From contig NZ_PXZO01000033.1 of the NCBI RefSeq assembly GCF_003013475.1, positions 1 through 64,000 on the forward strand: a stretch of 64,000 nt of DNA. The letters are read 5' to 3'. This DNA comes from Brevibacillus porteri. Its GTDB lineage: Bacteria; Bacillota; Bacilli; Brevibacillales; Brevibacillaceae. Below are positions 9,792 to 19,728 of the stretch, piece by piece. The first letter of the stretch is position 1; each line of letters starts with the position of its first letter. A model generated the notes under the pieces. That model searched no databases. It was not told where the DNA came from and saw only the letters and a program-made list of their open reading frames with translations. Made by a program: the position numbers and the translations under genes.

Positions 9792-10421
9792 TTAACGAAT
9801 CCCCGTTACTTCCCATTCCCATTGCTCAAAAAACGTTGTCATGAATCGATGCCTGTCTTCGGCGATTTTCTGGGCAGTCTTGGTGAAAAGCTTGTCTTTG
9901 ATGCGCTGCAGCTTCCAAGTGTATTCCTTATACGGTGTATGCTGATTGGGATCATCCGATTGTATGGGTTGCCCAATAACCCCAGTATAAGCAAAAACCC
10001 GAGCCACTCCAATAGCCCCAATCGAATCCAGCTTGTCGGCATCAAACAGGACCTTTTCTTCCAAAGTATGTGGAGGCCGTTCTTTGCGAAAACGATGGGC
10101 GAGAATTACAGACTGTACGCGTGAGATAAATACTTCCGTCATACTGCGTTCGGAGAGCCATACCCCTGCTAGTCTTGCACTGATTTCGGCATGGCACTCA
10201 CCTGTTTGCCGTTCTTCTGCTCTCCCGATGTCATGCAGCAAAGCAGCGAGGCGCAGCACTTCCATATCTGCCCCTTCCTCACGACCAATCCGCTCACACA
10301 TTGCCATCACACGCAAATTATGCTGCCAATCGTGTGCAGGATCTTGTCCATCAAAGCGCTTCTGTGCTTCTGCCACCAGATCGGCAGGTAGTGCGGCAAG
10401 AGAATCCTTCACGTAGTCCAT
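9792..10421 (-). CDS. HD-domain phosphohydrolase
   Basis: This 209-residue protein is a compact HD-domain metal-dependent phosphohydrolase. The signature residues are His30-Asp31 in HDWQHN, the HD pair at 63-64 in LLHDIGRAE, and the last Asp in LFDADKLDSIGAIG. The pattern resembles the YedJ/YpgQ group, some of which cleave nucleotides or pyrophosphate. No regulatory or membrane domain is attached. It lies between the uvrA terminator and the yvlD-like gene. The substrate is unknown. Confidence 0.85.
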   Translation of the reverse strand: MDYVKDSLAALPADLVAEAQKRFDGQDPAHDWQHNLRVMAMCERIGREEGADMEVLRLAALLHDIGRAEERQTGECHAEISARLAGVWLSERSMTEVFISRVQSVILAHRFRKERPPHTLEEKVLFDADKLDSIGAIGVARVFAYTGVIGQPIQSDDPNQHTPYKEYTWKLQRIKDKLFTKTAQKIAEDRHRFMTTFFEQWEWEVTGIR

Positions 10422-10450
10422 CTCTTCCTCCCCTTTACGTCCACCTAGAA

Positions 10451-10476
10451 AAGATGCCCCCCTGGATCAGGGAGGC
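10451..10476 (-). terminator. intrinsic terminator of uvrBA
   Basis: GCCCCCCTG at 10456-10464 pairs with CAGGGAGGC at 10468-10476 (nine pairs, one G-U, three-base loop). It is followed by ATCTTTT on the minus strand. Confidence 0.8.
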
Positions 10477-10486
10477 TATCTCTTGA

Positions 10487-13354
10487 TTACTTCGAAACGA
10501 ATTGCTCTAGCTTGGCATTCGTCCGTTCTCTATCTCGTTCCAAGATCGGCTTCAAATAGATACCCGTATAAGAGCCTTCTAGTTTGGCCACTTCTTCAGG
10601 TGTGCCCGTTCCGATAATCTCTCCACCTCGAGTACCGCCTTCTGGTCCTAAATCCACGATGTAGTCAACCGTTTTGATCACGTCGAGATTGTGCTCGATG
10701 ACAAGAACCGTCTCACCGTTTTCCACCAATCGTTGCAGTACCTTCAACAAACGATCAATGTCATCTGTATGCAGACCCGTTGTCGGTTCATCCAGGATGT
10801 AAAGCGTACGTCCTGTACTGCGGCGATACAGTTCAGAAGCGAGCTTGACGCGTTGCGCTTCCCCGCCAGAGAGCGTCGTAGCAGGCTGCCCAAGCTTTAC
10901 GTATCCTAGCCCTACATCTACAATCGTCTGTAGTTTGCGCTCAATCTTTGGCAGGTTGCGGAAAAACTCTACGCCATCCTCAATGGTCATTTCCAGCACA
11001 TCTGCAATGTTCTTGCCTTTGTATTTTACATCGAGCGTCTCGCGATTGTAGCGTTTGCCATGACAAACTTCGCAAGGCACATACACATCCGGCAAAAAGT
11101 GCATCTCGATTTTAATGATCCCGTCACCACTGCACGCTTCACAACGGCCGCCCTTGACGTTAAAGCTGAAGCGACCTTTTTTATAGCCGCGCACTTTGGC
11201 TTCGTTGGTGGAAGCAAAAAGGTCGCGAATATCATCAAAGACACCTGTATATGTCGCCGGATTGGAACGCGGTGTACGTCCAATTGGAGATTGGTCGATG
11301 TCGATCACCTTATCCAGATGCTCGAGTCCCAGGATGCGTCGATGCTCCCCTGGCTTCACCTTTGCCTTATTCAAATCGCGAGCCAGTGTCTTTTGCAAAA
11401 TTTCATTGATCAATGTACTTTTTCCTGAACCAGATACACCTGTTACGGCAACAAAAACGCCTAAAGGAAGCTTCGCAGTGACGTTTTTCAGGTTGTTTTC
11501 CTTCGCACCCTCAATCTTGATCCATTTGTCCGAAGGCTTGCGACGCTCCATCGGAACAGGGATGAATTTGCGCCCACTCAAATAGGCACCAGTCAAGGAG
11601 TTAGGGTCCTTCATGACTTCATCCGGTGTTCCTGCCGCGACAATTTGACCGCCATGTATGCCGGCGCCCGGTCCAATATCAATAATATAATCGCAAGCCA
11701 TCATCGTATCTTCGTCATGCTCGACGACGATCAATGTATTCCCCAGCTTGGTCATATGCTCCAGCGTCTTGATCAGACGCGCGTTATCCCGCTGATGTAG
11801 TCCGATACTCGGCTCATCCAAAATGTAGAGAACGCCCATCAGACTAGAACCGATCTGCGTAGCCAGTCGAATCCGCTGCGCTTCTCCCCCGGACAATGTT
11901 CCCGCCGCACGGCTCAGCGTCAAGTAATCCAGTCCGACATCAATCAAGAAGTTCAGTCGCGCCTTAATTTCTTTTACGATCAGGTTCGCGATCTTCGTTT
12001 CCCGCTCTGTCAGTTCCAGCCCACCGACAAACTGATGCGCATCGAGAATCGACAGCGTAGTCAGCTCAGAAATGCTGCGCTCCCCGACCTTTACCGCCAA
12101 GCTCTCCTGACGCAAACGTTGGCCTTTGCAGACAGGACACGCCTTTTGGCTCATGAAGCCTTCGATTTGTTCACGGATGTAATCTGAGCTCGTCTCCAGA
12201 TGACGTCGTTGCAGATTAATGACGACACCCTCGAACGGTACGACCGCCTCACGCACTTGCCCGAACTCGTTCTCATAGCGGAAGTGAATTTTTTCGCCTT
12301 CACTGCCGTACATCAAGATTTGTCGGTGCGCTGCCGTAAGCTCCTCGTATGGCACATCCATCCGAATGTTAAAGTGGCGGCAAGCTGATTCCAACAATTG
12401 TTGATAGTAAGTAGAAGTCTTCGGCTCCCATGCGCCAATCGCCCCATCATCGAGCGTCTTCGTCGCATCGGGAACGACCATATCCGGGTCTACCTCCAAC
12501 TTGACACCCAGTCCATCACACTCCGAACAAGCACCAAACGGGCTGTTAAAGGAGAAAATCCGCGGCTCCAGCTCCCCGATGGAGAATCCACATATCGCGC
12601 AAGCATGCTTTTCACTGAACAGCAGCTCTTCTTGCTCCATTACATCGACGATGACCTTGCCATCTGCTAAACGAAGTGCCGTTTCCAAGGAGTCTGCGAG
12701 ACGCGCCTGTACATCCGGCTTCACGACGATCCGGTCAACGACAACCTCAATATTATGCTTCTTGTTCTTTTCCAGCTTGATGTCTTCGGACAGATCGGTA
12801 ATTTCACCATTGACCCGCACGCGGACGAAACCTTGCTTGCGGATGTCCTCGAGCAGCTTGACGTGCTCTCCCTTGCGTCCTTGTACCATAGGCGCGAGAA
12901 TCTGCATTTTCGTGCGCTCAGGATACTCCAATAGTCGATCGACCATTTGTTCAATGGTCTGAGATTGGATCTCGATGCCATGCTCCGGGCAAACCGCTCT
13001 CCCAACACGCGCATACAAAAGGCGCAAATAGTCGTAGATTTCCGTAACCGTACCTACCGTGGAGCGAGGGTTGCGGCTCGTTGTTTTCTGGTCAATCGAG
13101 ATCGCAGGGGAAAGTCCCTCAATCGAATCCACGTCCGGCTTGTCCATCTGCCCAAGAAATTGACGGGCGTATGCAGACAGAGACTCGACATAGCGTCGTT
13201 GTCCCTCCGCGTAAATCGTGTCAAAAGCAAGCGAGGACTTACCCGAGCCAGACAAACCCGTCAGAACGACGAATTTGTCCCTCGGAATGACTACATCAAT
13301 ATTTTTCAGATTGTGGGCACGTGCACCCTTTACGACAATATGTTCTAATGGCAT
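10487..13354 (-). CDS. uvrA: excinuclease ABC subunit A
   Basis: UvrA is the damage-recognition ATPase of nucleotide excision repair; it loads UvrB at lesions. The 955-residue protein has two ABC modules. The first Walker A is GLSGSGKS near residue 32, the second GVSGSGKST near 640, and each module has an LSGGEAQR signature. Zinc modules are CAICG...CSEC in the first half and CEACSGDG...CEVCHGKRY in the second. It follows uvrB by 15 bases and shares its transcript, with a terminator after it. Confidence 0.98.
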   Translation of the reverse strand: MPLEHIVVKGARAHNLKNIDVVIPRDKFVVLTGLSGSGKSSLAFDTIYAEGQRRYVESLSAYARQFLGQMDKPDVDSIEGLSPAISIDQKTTSRNPRSTVGTVTEIYDYLRLLYARVGRAVCPEHGIEIQSQTIEQMVDRLLEYPERTKMQILAPMVQGRKGEHVKLLEDIRKQGFVRVRVNGEITDLSEDIKLEKNKKHNIEVVVDRIVVKPDVQARLADSLETALRLADGKVIVDVMEQEELLFSEKHACAICGFSIGELEPRIFSFNSPFGACSECDGLGVKLEVDPDMVVPDATKTLDDGAIGAWEPKTSTYYQQLLESACRHFNIRMDVPYEELTAAHRQILMYGSEGEKIHFRYENEFGQVREAVVPFEGVVINLQRRHLETSSDYIREQIEGFMSQKACPVCKGQRLRQESLAVKVGERSISELTTLSILDAHQFVGGLELTERETKIANLIVKEIKARLNFLIDVGLDYLTLSRAAGTLSGGEAQRIRLATQIGSSLMGVLYILDEPSIGLHQRDNARLIKTLEHMTKLGNTLIVVEHDEDTMMACDYIIDIGPGAGIHGGQIVAAGTPDEVMKDPNSLTGAYLSGRKFIPVPMERRKPSDKWIKIEGAKENNLKNVTAKLPLGVFVAVTGVSGSGKSTLINEILQKTLARDLNKAKVKPGEHRRILGLEHLDKVIDIDQSPIGRTPRSNPATYTGVFDDIRDLFASTNEAKVRGYKKGRFSFNVKGGRCEACSGDGIIKIEMHFLPDVYVPCEVCHGKRYNRETLDVKYKGKNIADVLEMTIEDGVEFFRNLPKIERKLQTIVDVGLGYVKLGQPATTLSGGEAQRVKLASELYRRSTGRTLYILDEPTTGLHTDDIDRLLKVLQRLVENGETVLVIEHNLDVIKTVDYIVDLGPEGGTRGGEIIGTGTPEEVAKLEGSYTGIYLKPILERDRERTNAKLEQFVSK

Positions 13355-13369
13355 GAAAAAAACCTCTCC

Positions 13370-15358
13370 TTAGAGTTCCGCCTTCAGCTCAAGAATCAAA
13401 TCACGCAATTCGGCCGCACGCTCGAACATGAGGTTGCGTGCCGCTTCCTTCATTTCTTCTTCCATACGTTCTATAACAGCCACGCGATCCTTCTTCGGCA
13501 TTTTCTTAAAGTCTGCATGTGGCAAGTAATCTGCTTTTTCCTCCGCGACCTTGGTCGCCTCGATCACTTCGCGGACGGACTTTTTCACGGTTTGCGGCGT
13601 GATGCCGTGTTCTTCATTGTAAGCCATCTGAATGGAACGACGACGTTCTGTCTCTCGAATCGCAGAGGTCATCGAATCTGTCATTTTGTCCGCGTACATG
13701 ATAACGCGTCCCTCTGAGTTCCGCGCAGCCCGACCAATCGTCTGAATCAGCGAACGCTCATTGCGCAGGAAGCCTTCCTTGTCTGCATCCAAAATCGCCA
13801 CAAGCGATACTTCCGGCAAGTCCAAGCCTTCCCGCAAGAGGTTGATTCCGACTAGCACGTCAAACTCACCCAAGCGCAATGAACGTAATATCTGCATCCG
13901 CTCAATCGTTTTAATATCCGAGTGAAGATAGCGGACCTTGATTCCGATTTCTTTCAGATAGTCCGTCAAATCCTCAGACATTTTCTTCGTCAGAGTCGTG
14001 ACGAGAATCCGCTCATTTTTCGCAATCGTGGCTTGGATTTCGCCAATCAAATCGTCAATCTGTCCCTTGATCGGACGTACCGTAACCGTTGGGTCAATCA
14101 AGCCTGTCGGACGAATCACCTGCTGCACCATTTCTGGGCTGTGCTCCAGCTCATAAGGGCCAGGTGTAGCTGAAATGTAAATCGCTTGTTTCAGCTTTCC
14201 TTCAAACTCCTCGAACTTGAGTGGGCGGTTATCGCGTGCAGAGGGCAGACGGAATCCGTGATCGACCAGTACATCCTTCCGTGCGCGGTCACCGTTATAC
14301 ATCCCCCGAACCTGCGGCAAGGTCATATGCGACTCATCCATCATGACGATAAAATCTTCTGGGAAGTAATCCAACAAGGTATACGGAGCATGCCCGGCAG
14401 GCAGTCCTGTCAGATGGCGCGAGTAGTTTTCAATACCGGAGCAAAAGCCCATCTCCATCATCATCTCAATATCATACCGTGTACGTTGCTCCAGTCTCTG
14501 TGCTTCCAAGAGTTTTCCCGCATCACGGAATTCTTTCAGTCTTTCTTCCAGCTCGGCCTCGATGCTTTGGACAGCCAGCTTCATTTTCTCCTCGCGCGTC
14601 ACATAGTGAGATTTAGGGAAGATGGCAATGTGATCACGCTGTCCCAAAATCTCGCCGGTCAGTACGTCAATCGAAGTAATCCGCTCTATTTCATCTCCAA
14701 AAAACTCAACGCGAATCGCCTGCTCACTCTCTGAGGCAGGAAAAATCTCCACGACGTCACCCCGCACACGGAACGTACCGCGCGTGAAGTTGATGTCGTT
14801 GCGTGTGTACTGGATATCGACCAGACGATGCAAAATCTCGTCCCGTCCTGTTTCCATGCCAACACGTAAAGACAAGAGCAGCTCCCGATACTCTTCAGGA
14901 GAACCCAATCCGTAAATGCAGGAGACGGAGGCAACAATGATGACATCTCGGCGTTCAAACAAGGCACTCGTAGCCGAGTGACGGAGCTTGTCGATCTCGT
15001 CGTTAATGCTCGAGTCTTTTTCAATAAACGTATCCGATTGGGGAATGTATGCTTCGGGTTGATAGTAATCGTAGTAGCTGACGAAGTATTCCACCGCGTT
15101 GTTCGGGAAAAACTCCTTAAACTCTGCACAAAGCTGAGCGGCAAGAGTTTTGTTGTGTGCCATCACGAGTGTTGGTCTGTTCACCTGAGCAATTACCTGG
15201 GCAGCCGTAAAAGTCTTTCCCGTTCCCGTCGCCCCCAGCAATGTCTGGTGTCGCTTGCCAGCTTGTAACCCTGCCACCAGCTCGGCAATGGCGGTCGGCT
15301 GGTCACCGGACGGTTGAAACTCCGATACCAATTCAAAACGCTCCATTCCCTCGTTCAT
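13370..15358 (-). CDS. uvrB: excinuclease ABC subunit B
   Basis: UvrB is the helicase-like core of excision repair, binding UvrA and then UvrC. Seen are Walker A GATGTGKT near residue 44, the beta-hairpin [20 protein letters not shown] that clamps DNA, helicase motif [11 protein letters not shown], and a C-terminal UVR domain ([12 protein letters not shown]) for UvrC. Two starts are possible, at 15358 (MNEGMERF) and at 15346 (MERFELVS); GAGGAG lies close before both and does not decide. Length of 658-662 is normal. A promoter -10 and a candidate SOS box lie upstream. Confidence 0.98.
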   Translation of the reverse strand: MNEGMERFELVSEFQPSGDQPTAIAELVAGLQAGKRHQTLLGATGTGKTFTAAQVIAQVNRPTLVMAHNKTLAAQLCAEFKEFFPNNAVEYFVSYYDYYQPEAYIPQSDTFIEKDSSINDEIDKLRHSATSALFERRDVIIVASVSCIYGLGSPEEYRELLLSLRVGMETGRDEILHRLVDIQYTRNDINFTRGTFRVRGDVVEIFPASESEQAIRVEFFGDEIERITSIDVLTGEILGQRDHIAIFPKSHYVTREEKMKLAVQSIEAELEERLKEFRDAGKLLEAQRLEQRTRYDIEMMMEMGFCSGIENYSRHLTGLPAGHAPYTLLDYFPEDFIVMMDESHMTLPQVRGMYNGDRARKDVLVDHGFRLPSARDNRPLKFEEFEGKLKQAIYISATPGPYELEHSPEMVQQVIRPTGLIDPTVTVRPIKGQIDDLIGEIQATIAKNERILVTTLTKKMSEDLTDYLKEIGIKVRYLHSDIKTIERMQILRSLRLGEFDVLVGINLLREGLDLPEVSLVAILDADKEGFLRNERSLIQTIGRAARNSEGRVIMYADKMTDSMTSAIRETERRRSIQMAYNEEHGITPQTVKKSVREVIEATKVAEEKADYLPHADFKKMPKKDRVAVIERMEEEMKEAARNLMFERAAELRDLILELKAEL

Positions 15359-15388
15359 CTCCTCATAGCATGACTGTTTCTACTTCCA

Positions 15389-15394
15389 TTATAA
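15389..15394 (-). promoter_or_regulatory. -10 element of the uvrBA promoter
   Basis: The minus strand reads a perfect TATAAT here, about 30 bases before uvrB. The matching -35 (around CTTAAA at plus 15411-15416) is weak. Confidence 0.6.
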
Positions 15395-15424
15395 CACAAT
15401 TTCTGCTAGTTTAAGCCCAAAATT

Positions 15425-15438
15425 CGAACAAACGTTTG
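15425..15438. promoter_or_regulatory. candidate LexA (SOS) box upstream of uvrBA
   Basis: CGAACAAACGTTTG differs little from the Gram-positive LexA/DinR consensus CGAACRNRYGTTYC, with half-sites GAAC and GTTT separated by four bases. It lies just upstream of the uvrB -35 region. uvrB is a known SOS gene in Bacilli. It also lies between the divergent uvrB and the FlgD-like gene. Confidence 0.6.
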
Positions 15439-15460
15439 TCTTCATCTTTCCACCGATTTT

Positions 15461-15468
15461 TCCGATAT
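15461..15468 (+). promoter_or_regulatory. candidate sigma-D -10 element for the FlgD-like gene
   Basis: TCCGATAT matches the motility sigma-D -10 GCCGATAT at seven of eight positions and lies about 60 bases before the FlgD-like start. I find no good TAAA -35 about 15 bases upstream, so this is tentative. Confidence 0.35.
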
Positions 15469-15526
15469 AAGATGAAGGAAGTGCAAACATGCACAGATAG
15501 ACTCGCCACCTTCAGGGAGGATTGAC

Positions 15527-16459
15527 ATGTCAGATACCGGAACAACCGTTAAAAATAACCCATATATACAACCCCATATGAGCTATAAAGGCAAAAAAGA
15601 ATTCACCACCGAGCTCGACCAAAATGCCTTTATGAAGCTCATGCTCGAGCAGTTAAAGCATCAAGACCCTATGTCCCCAATGGACAACTCTCAGTTCATC
15701 CAGCAAACAAGTATGCTGACCATGGTAGAAAAAATCACAAAAATGACCACGCTGATGGAGCAATCGAACAACAGCATGGTCACTTTGGAGAAGTATGAAA
15801 AGCTGGTAGGTCGTACTGCTTCGTATTCCCTTACTACAAAAGACGAGATGACGGGAGAAACTAAGACGGAGAAGAAAGAAGGCGTACTTGATGCCGTATA
15901 CATGGATCAAGGCAAAATCTACTTCCGTATCGCAGGCGAATCGACACCGATTCCGCTGGCAGACGTCTCCGGATTGGAATCGCAAGGTCTGGCCGGCAAT
16001 ACGCTCGACAACAGCGTGAAGTACATGGAAATGATCGGTCGTGAGATTTCCTATAAAGTAACCAAGGAAGTCGACCGGGATGGCAATCCAGATACCAAAA
16101 ACGACGTTTCCAAGGTTGATGAAATCTTGAATGGCGTCATCACTGGCTTTACCACCAAAAACGGTACCGCACAATTCCAACTGGATAATGGATCAACCGT
16201 AAAAGCCGAAGAAATCGTAGGCATGACGGTGAAACCTGAAAACAGAACAATGGGCAACTCCCTTGCCTATGCGCAAATGATCGGCTACAACATCACGTAC
16301 AATCAGTCTCAGACGAATCCGGACGGTACCACTACCAATACGCCTCTTACAGGCGTGGTCAAAGCTGTCAGCATGAAAAACGGAGTAGTCGAATTCGTCC
16401 TCAAGGATGATAAGAAAGTCGCTCTCAACCAAATCACGGGATTCGAAGCAACTGCCTAG
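15527..16459 (+). CDS. FlgD-like flagellar hook capping protein with threefold C-terminal repeat
   Basis: Residues 28-85 are the FlgD N-terminal domain (FTTELDQNAFMKLMLEQLKH, DPMSPMDNSQFIQQTSML), which caps the growing flagellar hook. The remainder is unusual. Three units of about 60-68 residues follow (90-150, 166-233, 248-307). Each starts YEKLVGRTASY, YMEMIGREISY or YAQMIGYNITY and ends in a strand pattern with GV..., NG...F.L and I.G(F/M). Ordinary FlgD has a single Tudor-like and FnIII region there. The 310-residue gene stands alone between uvrB and a YcdB-like gene, far from other hook genes. GGGAGG lies six bases before the ATG and a terminator follows. Confidence 0.85.
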   Translation: MSDTGTTVKNNPYIQPHMSYKGKKEFTTELDQNAFMKLMLEQLKHQDPMSPMDNSQFIQQTSMLTMVEKITKMTTLMEQSNNSMVTLEKYEKLVGRTASYSLTTKDEMTGETKTEKKEGVLDAVYMDQGKIYFRIAGESTPIPLADVSGLESQGLAGNTLDNSVKYMEMIGREISYKVTKEVDRDGNPDTKNDVSKVDEILNGVITGFTTKNGTAQFQLDNGSTVKAEEIVGMTVKPENRTMGNSLAYAQMIGYNITYNQSQTNPDGTTTNTPLTGVVKAVSMKNGVVEFVLKDDKKVALNQITGFEATA

Positions 16460-16469
16460 AATCGTATAC

Positions 16470-16512
16470 AAAAAGCCGCAACTCTTCGAAATCGAAGAAG
16501 GCGGCTTTTTCT
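16470..16512. terminator. bidirectional terminator between convergent genes
   Basis: AAAAAGCCGC at 16471-16479 and flank pairs with GCGGCTTTTT at 16501-16510, with an inner CTTCGA/TCGAAG stem. A and T runs on both sides allow it to end both the FlgD-like and the YcdB-like transcripts. Confidence 0.85.
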
Positions 16513-16523
16513 TATACAGGGTC

Positions 16524-18221
16524 CTATTCGTTTACGATCACTTTTCCGGTTATCGCATCCACATAAAATGTATCATCTACTTTAAATTCTCCCCCACAGA
16601 AGCAATGCGAGCGAGTCTGACGAAACGAAAGGTCATAGCCGAGCTTCCATGTAATCGTGTCTTTCTCGTAATCCGACTGGTGGATGTAGGTCAGCTCAAG
16701 TGGAAAGGTTTGCAGTAAACGGGTCATGGCCACTTGTTCTTTAAGTGCTTGGGAATGGGCCGGGTATTTGACACTGGCCGGTTTGTTTATGCTTACCTGT
16801 TCCCATGCACCCGTCCATGAATCGATCCGAATCGTATACATCCCTTCCTCCACACTCTGATTGATCCCATAAACCGGAATGCCGTTCACGAGAGGATCAG
16901 CTACGATCGAGGTGTACCTTTTATTTCCATCCTCTGTTATTTGGATTTGATTGCTTCCAGACGGAGTCAGTCTTTTCAAAAGCTTATCCGCTTCTATTCG
17001 ATCTCGCTTCTTATCCGTTTTCACATTAGACCATTGCGGATTGTTCACCCTCGTAGAAAATTCAAGCAGTTCACCAGTCTTTGCATCCGTCACGAGAAGA
17101 TGATGCTGCTCGCCGTTACTGCTTCCCTCGGGAAAGGTAGCCATTCGTGATATCTTGTCGGCATCGGGAACCCCCTCACCAAAATTTCCCCATATGAAAT
17201 AACGAAGGGCTGGACCATCATCGTAATTCGCCTCGTAGATGGATAGCGGCAGCTTTTCTGTTTCGATTCGAAACAACATGCGTAACAATTCACGCGCTTG
17301 CGACTCTGTTTGCGCTACCCACTTCTCACCTGTTCCTGTCACATTGATGGTCTGAGACGGGTTTGTCCCTCGGGTCTTCTTTGTTACTAATCGTTTGCCA
17401 CTAAAGGCATCCAATGCACTACCTGTATGTTGCTGCGTTATAATTCCATTTTTCAGGACATAAGCGAGCTTTGCTTCTACCTGATCGCTTTGCTTATGAA
17501 TGGGCAATAAATAAACAAGTTCCAATGGACGGCTTTCTTGCCACTTTCGTACAGCTTGTTCGGAAGAGATGACGCGCTGTGGAGATGGGAGTGAAGAGGG
17601 ACTTACTTTTTCGTATAGCCTGCCATCAAACGTGGAAAACCAAACAATTCTTCCCGATGCATCAAAACTGACGAGACAATCATAATCGTCATCGAGCACA
17701 ACATTATTCAGGACTCGCACCAGTCGAACCGTCAATAAGTCTTCTTTTTTAAAAACCGCTCTCGCTTGATAGGCGTTACCTGTACCTGTTCCCTGCAAAC
17801 CAGCGACAAAAGCCAGCGCACGTGTTTTGGCCTGCTGCTCAGTCGGGTAGGCAGGCTTTGTTGCTATTTTCGGAGTAAGATTCAGTCTGAGCAACTCCCC
17901 TGTCTGTCCGTCAAAAATCGCATCATCCATGGACGATTCGGCCTCAGCAGCAGACTGTGCAAACGTTACTACCACCCCGCTAACACCAGGTCCATCCACA
18001 TCGCCACCGTAAACGACATAGCGCGAAGACAGCTCCGGTAAAAGCTTGACTAGCTTTTGGACACCTTTCGTCACGTGCATCGGGACAGCCACAACCGATT
18101 GAGCCTGCGCTACGGTCACAGGAATCGTTGCTCCTACTCCTGATAAGGGGGAGGCAAAAATTGTGGCTGCAGCTAATGTACCCGACAAAAACCACGAGAC
18201 CGTTCTTTTCACTTTGAACAC
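16524..18221 (-). CDS. secreted YcdB/YcdC-domain (PepSY-like) protein
   Basis: A signal peptide (VKRTVSWFLSGTLAAATIFA, cleaved near GVGA) is followed by about 530 residues. These hold repeated PepSY-like units, with phrases such as DGQTGELLRLNL, DAFSGKRLVTK, DAKTGELLEFS, DSWTGAWEQVS and DAITGKVIVNE marking the ends of successive modules. This matches YcdB/YcdC-type exported proteins of spore formers, whose role is not established. I start at the GTG at 18221, which has GGGAG eight bases before it. Reading further upstream would run into the minJ terminator. The length is then 565 residues. Confidence 0.8.
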   Translation of the reverse strand: MFKVKRTVSWFLSGTLAAATIFASPLSGVGATIPVTVAQAQSVVAVPMHVTKGVQKLVKLLPELSSRYVVYGGDVDGPGVSGVVVTFAQSAAEAESSMDDAIFDGQTGELLRLNLTPKIATKPAYPTEQQAKTRALAFVAGLQGTGTGNAYQARAVFKKEDLLTVRLVRVLNNVVLDDDYDCLVSFDASGRIVWFSTFDGRLYEKVSPSSLPSPQRVISSEQAVRKWQESRPLELVYLLPIHKQSDQVEAKLAYVLKNGIITQQHTGSALDAFSGKRLVTKKTRGTNPSQTINVTGTGEKWVAQTESQARELLRMLFRIETEKLPLSIYEANYDDGPALRYFIWGNFGEGVPDADKISRMATFPEGSSNGEQHHLLVTDAKTGELLEFSTRVNNPQWSNVKTDKKRDRIEADKLLKRLTPSGSNQIQITEDGNKRYTSIVADPLVNGIPVYGINQSVEEGMYTIRIDSWTGAWEQVSINKPASVKYPAHSQALKEQVAMTRLLQTFPLELTYIHQSDYEKDTITWKLGYDLSFRQTRSHCFCGGEFKVDDTFYVDAITGKVIVNE

Positions 18222-18301
18222 CGAACCCACTCCCTCTTTTTTCCTTCTACATTGAGACGCAACTGCCACCAGTAAGTTTCCGAATGGACAAGCTTTTCTA
18301 G

Positions 18302-18339
18302 AAAAAAAGAAGGTATGCATTTTTGACTGCATACCTTCT
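18302..18339 (-). terminator. intrinsic terminator after minJ
   Basis: AGAAGGTATGCA at 18308-18319 pairs perfectly with TGCATACCTTCT at 18328-18339. The stem is followed on the minus strand by a run of T (plus A run 18302-18308). Confidence 0.9.
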
Positions 18340-18351
18340 CCCCAACTATCC

Positions 18352-19620
18352 TTATGCTCCTACATTCAGCTTCTCCAGCTTTTGCTTGATCAGCTCGACT
18401 ACACTGGCGCGTTTCAAATCAACAAATGCACGGGTATTTGCATCCGGAACCACAATGATCCCCAATTGGTGATGATTACCCGCATAGACTGCACACTGTA
18501 CGAACTTCAGCTCGCCTTCACGCGTGAGTACTTCCATTTTGCAAAAGGCAGGATTGGCTTGTAGTGCTGGATACAAATCTTCTTTTTCCCGCACCAAAAT
18601 GCCATTTACTTTCACGATAATCTCACCGGGCGTGATGCCGATTTCCTCTGCTCTCGTCCCTGGAATGACACCCATTACTTTTACACCACGCGAAGACTGG
18701 ATGAAATAAGGCGAACGCTTTCTTTCTTGATACTGACTCCAGAAAAACAACGCCTCATGACCGAATAGTGCGAAGATCGCGGCCAGCAAGATCAACGGAT
18801 AAAACCATACAGCCAGAGCACATAACCCCAACAAACCAATCGCATACAGCATCAAATTTTTCGCAACCTGCGTTGCTTTTCTATAAGGTGTCATCGTTTG
18901 CGTCATATCGGAGAACCCCGTCACCGTCGGCAAAAGCATCAGTCCGAATGAAGCGGCTTCCGGCGAAAAGAACGGCCACCCCGGATACAATGCACCACTG
19001 ATAGCACCTGGCTCCATCTGTACGAACAGCACGGCTGGCGTCAGCCAAAAAGAATGAAGCAAATAGGCACCGACAATCCGACCACGCTGCCCTTCCACGA
19101 ATAGCGGAGAAGCGTCCCGCCCACCATTCCAGCGTACGAGCATCGCTTCAATCAGATGCATGACCGCAACTAACGCAAGCAACGGCAAAGGTTTCGCCTG
19201 ACGTATTATTTCCCAGACATAGCTCAATCCAGGAACATCCGTAACCGGTGGAATGACCTGTGTGATCGCGTGTAAAATCGCCAAAATCCCTGCAGCATAT
19301 GCGAAACAGAGAAACCGTAAACGAATCAGCGCCAAGATGAGCGCCAATCCCCATAGTATCCACAAATCCTGTGCTTGCACGACCACGCCGAGTCCTGCAC
19401 TAAGAAGAGAAATAAGCAAGCCTCCCACCAAGCCCATCCCTACAGCCCGTATCGTCGAGAGCAAGGGGGACTGAATGCGTGCAGAAAAAAGCTGTCTTTC
19501 CAGGTTCATCTGTCTGCGATAATGCAAATAAATAAACACCAGAAAGAGATAGAAGACAGGATTGATAAAAAATGCGGCAAAGCCATATGCAATGGTAAGC
19601 ATATCTGCCTGTATCGCCAA
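18352..19620 (-). CDS. minJ: MinJ-like division topology protein (polytopic membrane protein with PDZ domain)
   Basis: The protein has about eight hydrophobic helices in the first 300 residues and a C-terminal PDZ domain (RGVKVMGVIPGTRAEEIG, TPGEIIVKVNG). This is the architecture of B. subtilis MinJ (YvjD), which links DivIVA to MinD at the poles. Neighbourhood next to ctpB, ftsX and ftsE is the same as in B. subtilis. I start at TTG 19620, after GAGGTGAGG; a GTG at 19629 and an ATG at 19602 are alternatives. Reading further upstream would include the ctpB terminator. Sequence identity was not computed, so the MinJ name rests on architecture and synteny. Confidence 0.8.
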   Translation of the reverse strand: MAIQADMLTIAYGFAAFFINPVFYLFLVFIYLHYRRQMNLERQLFSARIQSPLLSTIRAVGMGLVGGLLISLLSAGLGVVVQAQDLWILWGLALILALIRLRFLCFAYAAGILAILHAITQVIPPVTDVPGLSYVWEIIRQAKPLPLLALVAVMHLIEAMLVRWNGGRDASPLFVEGQRGRIVGAYLLHSFWLTPAVLFVQMEPGAISGALYPGWPFFSPEAASFGLMLLPTVTGFSDMTQTMTPYRKATQVAKNLMLYAIGLLGLCALAVWFYPLILLAAIFALFGHEALFFWSQYQERKRSPYFIQSSRGVKVMGVIPGTRAEEIGITPGEIIVKVNGILVREKEDLYPALQANPAFCKMEVLTREGELKFVQCAVYAGNHHQLGIIVVPDANTRAFVDLKRASVVELIKQKLEKLNVGA

Positions 19621-19644
19621 TTGCCTCACCTCAATTAAAAGAAA

Positions 19645-19675
19645 GAAAAACCACGGCATTTGATTTGCCGTGGTT
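19645..19675 (-). terminator. intrinsic terminator after ctpB
   Basis: AACCACGGCA at 19649-19658 pairs with TGCCGTGGTT at 19666-19675. T-rich sequence follows on the minus strand. Confidence 0.85.
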
Positions 19676-19728
19676 ATCATTTCTACGGAAAGCAGGGAAT
19701 TACCTGCTTCCATTTTCTTGATTATTCA

